Assembly (NCBI GenBank): GCA_902542325.1
Contig: CACBUE010000006.1
Coordinates: 1-64,000 of the forward strand
Reading direction: 5' to 3'
DNA: 64,000 nt
Origin: an uncultured SAR86 cluster bacterium
GTDB lineage: Bacteria > Pseudomonadota > Gammaproteobacteria > Magnimaribacterales > Magnimaribacteraceae
Made by a program: the position numbers and the translations under genes. Shown here piece after piece: positions 18,813 to 27,012 of this stretch; within the stretch, counting starts at the first letter, position 1, and every line of letters begins with the position of its first letter. The notes beneath the pieces were generated by a model, which worked only from the letters and a program-made list of their open reading frames with translations, made no database searches and was not told where the DNA came from.

Positions 18813-21800
18813 TTAATATTCAGTTATGAAACCTTTCTTTGATTTGGGCTTTAGAGGTACTCCTATTTTCTCAAACTCTTTAATTATGTTCTCCTCAAGC
18901 TTTCCTTTCCTGAACTTATCTCTGCATTTAGTTAGAAACCCACCAAGATTTTCTCCAAGGTAAATCGTACTCTGAGCAATAGTGGTATCCCCTGTATCTT
19001 CCACATAAGCTTTTAGCATTATCATTTGTTTTTTTAAAGCATCTGCAAAAGGATCGAAAGTAAAGTAAGGAATTTTTAACAGGAGCATTATTTCTTTTTC
19101 AGTTAATTTACCTGCTTTGAATCTTGTTCTTTGTTTCGTAACCCACGCCTTATCTTTGGAATATTTCTTTTTATCGGGAATCTTGCCCTCCCCAGCTATG
19201 ATAGCTTTTTTGGCGCTTTCATAATTTTCTAACCATTTCTTTTCATAGTCGGATCTAAAATCAAAACCCTCTTTTTCAAGCAGAATTAATTGATATTCTT
19301 TGAGAGGTTTTCTTCTAATCGTTGGTGTTTTTAACGCTTTGTATCTAATCTTTTGCTCTGCAGCAAAAATATCTACTCTCTGTCCGTTATGAACAGTTCC
19401 TTTTGGTGCTAGATCTTTTTTAAATTTTTTCTTATAAGACTTCCAGGCTTCAAAACGAATATCCCAATTGAAGTCATCGTGAGTCTTATTAAAAATATCT
19501 GGATGTATTGTTAGGCACTCCGCAAGGATGTCTTCCTCCAAAGTATTTTTATCATGAGAGTTTTTGACAGATCTAAATTTCTCTCCTAAGCCATATCCAT
19601 CAATTACAACATCGGCTTCTGGTACAGGATTAGTATTTTGATCAACCCAAAGTTTAAGATAGATCAAGAATTCTTGGTTTCTTTCTCTAATATTTGGAGT
19701 GCCTAAAAAATTATTCCATCCATTCCATTCTTTATATCGTTGTTCAGGAAAAATAGGCATATCTTTCGGAGCATCCTCAGATCTCATAAATTTTCTATAT
19801 TCAGTACTGGTCTTTATTCCCAATTCCTGGACAAGTTGTTTTGCTTGTTCCCAGGGTCTTCTACCCAGTCTAGCCACACGATCCCACGCTTTGATATTTA
19901 GCTTTTCAGTGAAATCCTCTAAATTAAAGTCTACTGGTAAATTCTCACCAGTAATTTCAAAGAATTTCTTAGGCGGCTTCTTTCCTTCTCTAATGAGTCT
20001 GAAATATTCAACCAGCCTTCCATCATGTTCCGACATTGCTCTTAATACCATAAGAATTTGCTGATAAGCCTCATCTATTTGATCAGGGGAATTTTTATTG
20101 ATGATGGTAGGAACAATTATGTAACTTAGCCCTTTATTTTTATCACCCTTTCTTAATGCTCTTCCTATTGCTTGCGTTATATCTACTTTAGACTGCTTTG
20201 GATCAACAAACATAACAGCATCGATTGAAGGTACGTTTACGCCTTCTGAAAGGCATTGAGCGTTAGTCACTAGGCTTGGAGGATTACTCGAAAAGTCCTC
20301 AAGAATGTCAAGTCTTTCAGTTCCTGACTGATTGCCATCAACATAATAAGTATTGAGATCTCCGTCTATTTCTTTAGCTCCCTGTCTGAAGGCATTAGCT
20401 CGATTTCTTCTTCCATGAAAAGAAACTGTATTTCTTATATTTCTTTCTTTTCTGAGTTTCTTCAATGAAATAACTGAAGCTAGAAGCTTCAGTTCAACTT
20501 CTTCAGGTAGCCTCTTCTTATCTACAACAAATGGATTTTCTTTTAAAAGTTCCCTATATTTTTCCGTACTTTCAATTTGGGTGACGATGCTGTAGTCATT
20601 CAAGAGCTTTTTGCCACCTATACCCTCTATTGCATCTTTTACAGTTATCTCATTGATAACTTGACCATAGATTTCTTCATCATCCATCGAAGCAATACGA
20701 TTATTAGTACCTACTAGTCTTTTTGGCGTGGCGGTCATGAATAATCTTTTCTTAATCTTAATGTTTTCATCAAAAAGTAAATGAGATGACAGTTTCTCTT
20801 TTGATGTAGCAGTGTTGTGCGCCTCATCGAAAAATGCGAAATCTATATGCCTATTCAAGGCAGAGATATTTTTAGCAAAGACTTTACCGGATTGATAAGT
20901 TGCGAATATTACCTTATTTGTTCTTTTAGATTTTAAAAAGACTTCTAGATCCTCCTTTTTATTTGAGACTCTTATCCCCAGCTCTTGCATCCACAGCTCA
21001 GGATCACATTCGCCTATCTTCTCATTTGACTTATCTGAGCAAACTACAAAGGGTGAGATAGGCACACCGTCAGCAAGGCTTTCTTTAGTCCATTCGATTA
21101 GAGTTTGGTTTATTAGTTGCAGACTAGGAACAACATATAAACAGAGCTTAGGCTTGAGTTCCCTGAAAGCAAAATAAGAAGTTAGAGTTTTTCCTGTTCC
21201 GCAGGCATGAATAACTTGACCTCTACTCTCATTTTTAAAATGTTTCAGGATACTCTCTCTTGCGATCTTTTGGTGTTCAAATGGCTCTTTTGATTTATAT
21301 TCAGGAATTAAATTATCTATAACTTTTCTTATATTACTGAAGTCCTCTCTTGAAAGTTGTTTAAAGTCACCTCCAAGAAGAGTCCTAAATTGAAGGTTTG
21401 GGTGTCTGTCTCTTAAATCCTTACTTCGAGTGATGTCTTTTGCATTGGAACACATCAAGATAGTATCTACATAAGGTTTGGCGTTTTTTCCATTAGCTAT
21501 CTCTAGAGGAGATTCGATGTGACCTTTTGTAAGATTTTTAGATGTACTATCTAGATATTTGCACTGAATGATATCTATCTTCCCATCATACCTTTCAGCT
21601 ATGGCATCTGCTCCCTCTTCTTTGTTATAAGTTAAGCCAAGGATTTTCTTAAATTTATTTTCCTTAAGATATTGCGATGAGTGTAAAACTCTTTTATAGG
21701 TAGTTCGATATCTTGGATCTATCTGAAGGTAAAATACACAAAGCCACTCAAAAACTGTACCTCTTTTTTTTGGACTAAATTTAGATATTCGTGCTTCAAG

Positions 21801-21845
21801 ATCTTTCCAAGAATTACATTTGTAAATTAATTGCTGTGGTGTCAT
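18813..21845 (-). CDS. PD-(D/E)XK-like nuclease / SF2 (DEAH) helicase fusion with C-terminal helicase-associated or integrase-repeat-like region
   Basis: GADAIAERYDGKIDIIQCKY (nuclease-like), ACGTGKT (Walker A), FFDEAHNT, MTATPK, QAIGRALRKG (motif VI); YKEWNGWNNFLGT-type repeat. Confidence 0.85.
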   Translation of the reverse strand: MTPQQLIYKCNSWKDLEARISKFSPKKRGTVFEWLCVFYLQIDPRYRTTYKRVLHSSQYLKENKFKKILGLTYNKEEGADAIAERYDGKIDIIQCKYLDSTSKNLTKGHIESPLEIANGKNAKPYVDTILMCSNAKDITRSKDLRDRHPNLQFRTLLGGDFKQLSREDFSNIRKVIDNLIPEYKSKEPFEHQKIARESILKHFKNESRGQVIHACGTGKTLTSYFAFRELKPKLCLYVVPSLQLINQTLIEWTKESLADGVPISPFVVCSDKSNEKIGECDPELWMQELGIRVSNKKEDLEVFLKSKRTNKVIFATYQSGKVFAKNISALNRHIDFAFFDEAHNTATSKEKLSSHLLFDENIKIKKRLFMTATPKRLVGTNNRIASMDDEEIYGQVINEITVKDAIEGIGGKKLLNDYSIVTQIESTEKYRELLKENPFVVDKKRLPEEVELKLLASVISLKKLRKERNIRNTVSFHGRRNRANAFRQGAKEIDGDLNTYYVDGNQSGTERLDILEDFSSNPPSLVTNAQCLSEGVNVPSIDAVMFVDPKQSKVDITQAIGRALRKGDKNKGLSYIIVPTIINKNSPDQIDEAYQQILMVLRAMSEHDGRLVEYFRLIREGKKPPKKFFEITGENLPVDFNLEDFTEKLNIKAWDRVARLGRRPWEQAKQLVQELGIKTSTEYRKFMRSEDAPKDMPIFPEQRYKEWNGWNNFLGTPNIRERNQEFLIYLKLWVDQNTNPVPEADVVIDGYGLGEKFRSVKNSHDKNTLEEDILAECLTIHPDIFNKTHDDFNWDIRFEAWKSYKKKFKKDLAPKGTVHNGQRVDIFAAEQKIRYKALKTPTIRRKPLKEYQLILLEKEGFDFRSDYEKKWLENYESAKKAIIAGEGKIPDKKKYSKDKAWVTKQRTRFKAGKLTEKEIMLLLKIPYFTFDPFADALKKQMIMLKAYVEDTGDTTIAQSTIYLGENLGGFLTKCRDKFRKGKLEENIIKEFEKIGVPLKPKSKKGFITEY

Positions 21846-21891
21846 ATTAATTGATTAAAAAACTCATCTTTTCTGCAATTTTCACGAAAAC

Positions 21892-23139
21892 TTAAGACTT
21901 TTCTTTTTTAATTTCCTTTTTTAAAAAGTCAATAAACTCTTTTCTCTTAAGACGGAATAATTCTTTAAACCTTTTATATCTGAGATATCTTTTAAAGATC
22001 AACCAATTTTGTACTTTAATAATTACATCTGGATCAGAGTCTAGGAAAGCTTTTGTATTATGAAAAAATTCATCTTGATTTTTATGCAGATAGCTCATGA
22101 GCAAGGGTTTAATATAAACAGCCCATTCATGATCTTCTTCTTTAATTGACTCAATGAGAGTTTCATGAGACTCTTTAAAATCTTTATCTCGCTTAATAAT
22201 TTTTTTATCAAATATAGACTCCATTAGGATTATAAAATTTACTTTTTCATCAATTGAAAGATTGTGCATGTTGTCTAAGGAATCTATTTTCCTCATGAAT
22301 AAATCTTTTAAAGTCGAAAGAATCAGCACATCATTGTTAACAATTGCATACACAATATAGTCATGGAGATTTGTTTTTAGGTCTTGATGATTTAGATCCA
22401 TCAAGAGACTTTCTTTTATATAAATTAAAGCCATGCAGATGTGACGCAAATATGCTGGAGTAACAGACAGATCTATGGGATTGTCAGATGGATTTTCCCG
22501 TTTCTTACCTGAATATTCGTCTTCTTCATCACCGCGTATAGACGATTTACTGTAAGTTAATTTATGAGCAAGTTCTATAGTCTTGTCATCAATCTTACTT
22601 TTATTGAGTTCATCATAATAGAATTTATCTGGTCTTCGACCCCGGTGCACTAATAAATTTCTTCTAGCCCTGGCTTCATAATAACGTTTAAGTTCTCTTT
22701 GCAAAGTTTTCTCAGTAAATCTAACCTCATCTTTTAGTAATTCTCTTAATATAACTAATCCATTTTTCTCTTTTTCTATCAATGAATAGCTCTTAATCAT
22801 TTGAGTAGGGCGATTGTAGAACTTCGTCCATTCCTCTTGCCCTTTATTAAGACTTTTTACCTTCTCATTACATAGGCTTGTAAACATATTTATATATTTA
22901 TCTTTTATGGCTTTGCTATTTTGAACGCCAAATATATTTAAATGTCCAATAAATCTATCGAATATAGCCAATAAATAAATGAAATTTGCATTCATTTGAT
23001 GAACTTCTTTATAGGTAACTCTCTTGATCATTGTTACTGCATTAAGTATCTCGACTACAACTTCATCAAATTCAGCTTCTCGATCATGAAAGCTGATACT
23101 TTTCGCATTTTTTTTTGACCCGTTTTTTTTCTTAGTCAC
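21892..23139 (-). CDS. Hypothetical protein with RNxxxH (HEPN-like) motif
   Basis: YYEARARRNLLVHRGRRPD contains R-N-L-L-V-H; otherwise unrecognised. Confidence 0.6.
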   Translation of the reverse strand: MTKKKNGSKKNAKSISFHDREAEFDEVVVEILNAVTMIKRVTYKEVHQMNANFIYLLAIFDRFIGHLNIFGVQNSKAIKDKYINMFTSLCNEKVKSLNKGQEEWTKFYNRPTQMIKSYSLIEKEKNGLVILRELLKDEVRFTEKTLQRELKRYYEARARRNLLVHRGRRPDKFYYDELNKSKIDDKTIELAHKLTYSKSSIRGDEEDEYSGKKRENPSDNPIDLSVTPAYLRHICMALIYIKESLLMDLNHQDLKTNLHDYIVYAIVNNDVLILSTLKDLFMRKIDSLDNMHNLSIDEKVNFIILMESIFDKKIIKRDKDFKESHETLIESIKEEDHEWAVYIKPLLMSYLHKNQDEFFHNTKAFLDSDPDVIIKVQNWLIFKRYLRYKRFKELFRLKRKEFIDFLKKEIKKEKS

Positions 23140-23268
23140 TTTACATCTCTAAAATTATCTCTAATAGATTTTGAACCAATATATCATCTGGAATCATCAC
23201 CTCCAATAAATGAAAGGTCTAAAAGCTAAATAAACAGGAAGATGTTTCTAGTTATCTTTCTATTCTAG

Positions 23269-23289
23269 TGTGTCCCTTTGTGTGTCCCC
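23269..23289. repeat. Tandem GTGTCCC repeat, right end of element 1
   Basis: TGTGTCCCTTTGTGTGTCCCC. Confidence 0.75.
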
Positions 23290-23393
23290 TTTTTGCATCA
23301 TAAAACGGTCTTAATCTGCTTAAACCTTCTTAATCGTTAAAACGGGATTTGGCTGAAAAGCCTTTAAATCAGTTGAAAACTAGCTGGGAGGGG

Positions 23394-23471
23394 TGGTAGA
23401 CACGAGTGGACTTGAACCACCGACCCCCACCATGTCAAGGTGGTGCTCTAAACCGACTGAGCTACGTGTCT
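23394..23471 (-). tRNA. tRNA-Val(GAC), CCA encoded
   Basis: RC: AGACACGTAGCTCAGTCGGTTTAGAGCACCACCTTGACATGGTGGGGGTCGGTGGTTCAAGTCCACTCGTGTCTACCA; cloverleaf folds; anticodon loop TTGACAT. Confidence 0.95.
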
Positions 23472-23499
23472 ACTGCGTTTCAGGGCTATTGATATTTTC

Positions 23500-23521
23500 T
23501 GTACGGCAAATGTACGGCAAA
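23500..23521. repeat. Tandem TGTACGGC repeat, left end of element 2 (putative arm sites)
   Basis: TGTACGGCAAATGTACGGCAAA; matches 36106-36125. Confidence 0.8.
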
Positions 23522-23690
23522 ACACCTCTAAAGTTGACTGCTTTTCTGCCCTGACCTACAACTTTAATTCGAATAATAACATAACTCTATAGGACCCCGG
23601 GCATGAACCTGCCACCCCACATAGCCTAGATATATCACATGGTCGAACATTTTTAGCCAAAAAGGTTTGTAAAGTAGTAGAGTAAGAATC

Positions 23691-23834
23691 ATGTCAAAAC
23701 TACCTAACCCAAGAGACTTAGTTTTAGATAAAGAAGTTAAAGTTTCTAATGGGATTAAAGGACATCAACACAGGGAAAAGAATAGATTAAAGAGAAAGTA
23801 TTTCCAGATACATAACTTAGAGGAGTTTGATTGA
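23691..23834 (+). CDS. Small basic hypothetical protein (47 aa)
   Basis: My own reading: MSKLPNPRDLVLDKEVKVSNGIKGHQHREKNRLKRKYFQIHNLEEFD*; overlaps next gene start. Confidence 0.5.
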   Translation: MSKLPNPRDLVLDKEVKVSNGIKGHQHREKNRLKRKYFQIHNLEEFD

Positions 23835-24283
23835 TGGAGATGATAAAAAAAAGATTCTGGTTTTTATATTATTGGTTAATGACTTCTTATCTAGTTCTGG
23901 CATTGTTTCTAATATTATTTTTTAAAATTAATCATACTGATAGACAACTTACAGATGAGACTTTGTTGTATTGTGGTCCGTTGGATTTTGGAGGTCTTTT
24001 CGATGAAGCTTGTAAGCAAGGTAGGAATTATTCCTCTGTCATGATTGATATTAATGAGTTCTACTTTTTTGATTTCATATCTCTCGAAGCAAAACATTGT
24101 CAAGATTTTGATAGTTTAACCAGGCAATTAGGTGAGTTTGCACCTGACTGCCTTGAAAGAAATATTGATTTAAAACGTTGGACTAGTTTAGATAATTTCT
24201 ATCCTTTTCTTATTGTTTTGATAATGACAATTATCAGATGGATATTCAGAGGAAAACATATATGGAATATGGAAAAGCTTTAA
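23834..24283 (+). CDS. Membrane protein, unknown
   Basis: ORF with two TM segments and a Cys-containing loop; ATG at 23834 preferred over TTG at 23831. Confidence 0.6.
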   Translation: MEMIKKRFWFLYYWLMTSYLVLALFLILFFKINHTDRQLTDETLLYCGPLDFGGLFDEACKQGRNYSSVMIDINEFYFFDFISLEAKHCQDFDSLTRQLGEFAPDCLERNIDLKRWTSLDNFYPFLIVLIMTIIRWIFRGKHIWNMEKL

Positions 24284-24289
24284 ACTTAG

Positions 24290-24538
24290 ATGATTAAGTT
24301 TTACTTAGGACTACTAATCATTTTCATAGGTATCTTCAATCTGATAGTAGTTGTCTTTGCCTACAGAGATTTCAATCCACAACTATTCGTTATGTTTCTT
24401 ATTGCCTTACTCGTTTATCCATATGGCATTTATTTAACTATCAAACATAGACCTAAGTTTGAGAAAGATAGTAAGGTAGATGATGAAAAAAGCAGTATAG
24501 AAAAAATGATAGCCAATCATGGAGAGGAGATTGAATAA
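24290..24538 (+). CDS. Small membrane protein, unknown
   Basis: ORF with two TM segments and acidic tail; tightly packed in cassette. Confidence 0.6.
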   Translation: MIKFYLGLLIIFIGIFNLIVVVFAYRDFNPQLFVMFLIALLVYPYGIYLTIKHRPKFEKDSKVDDEKSSIEKMIANHGEEIE

Positions 24539-24741
24539 TGAAAGATAGATTCTTTTTTGTTTTGCATTGGGTTGCATTTTTATACCTTGTACCAATAGGT
24601 TTTATGATTCTTATGAATGCACCTGGCAGAGATGCAGATTTTTGGTTTAATGTCTGGTGGCTTTCTTATCCTTCTTTTTTGATTCTGGATTACATAATTA
24701 ACGGAAAGCTCATTTGGTTTCCTTGGTTGAGAGATAAATGA
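24538..24741 (+). CDS. Small membrane protein, unknown
   Basis: ORF with two TM segments; TAATG coupling with previous gene. Confidence 0.6.
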   Translation: MKDRFFFVLHWVAFLYLVPIGFMILMNAPGRDADFWFNVWWLSYPSFLILDYIINGKLIWFPWLRDK

Positions 24742-25079
24742 AAAACTTTTACCAAAACTGGTCGAAAGTAGTCAACGACGAATCGGTTGATGAAGAGATG
24801 CGTATTGGTACTCTAAAAGCTCAAACTGGATGGGCAATTGATGAAGCAACTGCTAAGAATCTTCTCACTCAAGCTAAACTCAACAACGCACTTACAAAAG
24901 TAGTTCCCGGTAGCTCAGAGTGTCTTGATATATTAAGGACTCTGACTGATTTATATAAAAATTGGGAAGAACTTAACAACCTCAAAGAAGAAGTTTTTTG
25001 GAATCCTCAACCTTGGGATGAAAAGTATGAAGCTATGGAACATTTGATAGCCTTAGTAAAGAAAGTTAGAAGACTTTGA
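24738..25079 (+). CDS. Hypothetical soluble protein
   Basis: ORF overlaps previous gene by 4 nt (ATGA). Confidence 0.6.
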   Translation: MKNFYQNWSKVVNDESVDEEMRIGTLKAQTGWAIDEATAKNLLTQAKLNNALTKVVPGSSECLDILRTLTDLYKNWEELNNLKEEVFWNPQPWDEKYEAMEHLIALVKKVRRL

Positions 25080-25178
25080 TGTTCGAAACTACTTTTTTAT
25101 TTCTTTCGGAATTGGATGGAATGTGGAAAAAACTGTTGTGGAACTATCTTATAAAATAGCAATAGTTATAATCATTTA

Positions 25179-25979
25179 ATGCCGTCTCCTTTTTTAAAAT
25201 GGGCTGGTGGTAAGTCTCAGCTTTTACCTGAGATAAGAAAACTTTACCCCGCAAAATACGCTAAATATTACGAACCTTTTCTAGGAGGAGGTGCGGTGTT
25301 TTTTGACTTGAAGCCCAAAAATTATCTTCTTTCTGACATTAATCCAGAGCTTATCAATGTCTATAAAATGATTGCTACGAAGCATAAACAGGTTATTGAA
25401 AAACTTCTCTTAATGAAAAATACTGAAACTTATTTTTATGAGAAAAGAGCTCAAAGATTTGAAGATTTAGAAAAAATTGAAGCTGCTGCCAGAACAATTT
25501 TTCTGAATAGAACTTGTTTTAATGGTTTGTATAGAGTGAATAAAAGTGGTCAATTTAATGTTCCCTATGGTAGATATAAAAATCCAGACTTCGTCCAAGA
25601 ACTGAAACTAAAAGATTCGAGTAAGCTTCTTAAAGCTAACAGTATTGTGCTTATGGCTTTTGAAGAACTACGAAAATTAGAGATTACAAATAAGGACTTT
25701 ATTTTTTTTGACCCACCTTACGTGCCGTTAGATGGTTATGCAGATTTCAAACGCTATACAAAAGAACAGTTTCATATGGACAGCCAAGAGAACCTGGCAG
25801 ACCTATTTAAATCATTAGCTTCAAAGGGTGTTAAGTTGATACTGACAAATTCCAATACGGAAGCTGTTTTAAGGCTCTATAAAGGGTTTGATTTCAAAGT
25901 AATACAAACAAAGCGTAATATAAACTCAAAAGGCAACAAGAGAAAAGGAGAAGACTTAATCATTCATGCAAACCTTTGA
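25179..25979 (+). CDS. DNA adenine methyltransferase (D12/Dam class)
   Basis: PFLKWAGGKSQLLPEI, YYEPFLGGGAVFF, FFDPPYVPL. Confidence 0.92.
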   Translation: MPSPFLKWAGGKSQLLPEIRKLYPAKYAKYYEPFLGGGAVFFDLKPKNYLLSDINPELINVYKMIATKHKQVIEKLLLMKNTETYFYEKRAQRFEDLEKIEAAARTIFLNRTCFNGLYRVNKSGQFNVPYGRYKNPDFVQELKLKDSSKLLKANSIVLMAFEELRKLEITNKDFIFFDPPYVPLDGYADFKRYTKEQFHMDSQENLADLFKSLASKGVKLILTNSNTEAVLRLYKGFDFKVIQTKRNINSKGNKRKGEDLIIHANL

Positions 25980-27012
25980 GAAAACAGTTTTTTCGCAACT
26001 ATCTAAATTTCCTAGTACTCGTTACATGGGCTCAAAGGATAAATTATTACCTGAGCTTTTTAGAACTTTTAACAAGTTAGAGTTTTCTTCAGCGTTAGAT
26101 ATTATGTCTGGTACTAACTCAGTAGCTTATTTGCTTAAAGCAATGAATAAGAAAGTTACCACCAATGATTACATGCGTATGAACTTTGTTATAGCAAAAA
26201 GCTTAGTCTCTAATAATGGGACGAAACTACCTGATGATATTGCTACTGAATTACTAAAAAATAATAGAACCAATAAATTCATTGAAGATAATTTCTCAGG
26301 AATTTATTTTGATGACGCCGACACAAGAGAAATACAAAATATAAACAACAATATCCAACATTTATTAAAACCTTCCCAAAAGTATCTTGCAAAAGCTGCC
26401 TTAATTAGGGCATGTATAAAAAAAAGACCCAGAGGTATTTTTGCTTACACTGGTCTTAGATACAACGACGGAAGAAAGGATTTAAGGCAAACTATTGGCG
26501 AACATTTTATTCACAGTGTCGAAACCATCAATAATGCAGTTTTTTCAAATAAACTTACTAATAAAGCTCTGAATATTGACTCTATGGATGTCAATGAGCA
26601 GGTAGACCTTGTCTATATAGACCCACCCTATTTCTCACCACTATCAGATAACGAATATGTAAGGAGATATCATTTTGTAGAAGGTGTAGCCAGGGACTGG
26701 CAGGGTGTTGAATTACAAGAGCATACAAAAACTAAAAAATTTAAGAGTTATCCTTCTCCGTTTTCAAAACTTGATACGACCATACAAGCCTTTGAAGAGT
26801 TAATTAAAAAATATGCCAAATCTCATATTGTAATTTCTTACTCTTCTAATGCATTACCTAAGAAAAATGTGATTCTAAAAATACTAAAGAAATACAAATC
26901 TAATGTGCACGTTAAATCTGTTGATTATCGCTACAGCTTTTCTAATCAAGGCTTTGCAAAAGATAAAATAAAAAATAAAGTAAGTGAGTATATTTTTGTT
27001 GGAAAAGATTAA
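25966..27012 (+). CDS. Second DNA adenine methyltransferase (D12 class)
   Basis: TRYMGSKDKLLPELF, VDLVYIDPPYFSP; overlaps both neighbours. Confidence 0.9.
   Translation: MQTFEKTVFSQLSKFPSTRYMGSKDKLLPELFRTFNKLEFSSALDIMSGTNSVAYLLKAMNKKVTTNDYMRMNFVIAKSLVSNNGTKLPDDIATELLKNNRTNKFIEDNFSGIYFDDADTREIQNINNNIQHLLKPSQKYLAKAALIRACIKKRPRGIFAYTGLRYNDGRKDLRQTIGEHFIHSVETINNAVFSNKLTNKALNIDSMDVNEQVDLVYIDPPYFSPLSDNEYVRRYHFVEGVARDWQGVELQEHTKTKKFKSYPSPFSKLDTTIQAFEELIKKYAKSHIVISYSSNALPKKNVILKILKKYKSNVHVKSVDYRYSFSNQGFAKDKIKNKVSEYIFVGKD

Larger units (their letters stand above)
18614..23441. mobile_element. Element 1: non-autonomous tRNA-Val island carrying an REase-helicase fusion and a HEPN-motif protein
   Basis: Bounded by tRNA-derived cores at 18649-18661 and 23429-23441 and by GTGTCCC repeats inside each end; no integrase. 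Confidence 0.75.

Noticed and set aside
19699-20064. Plus-strand 121-aa ORF
   Set aside because: Antisense within the helicase; shadow ORF.
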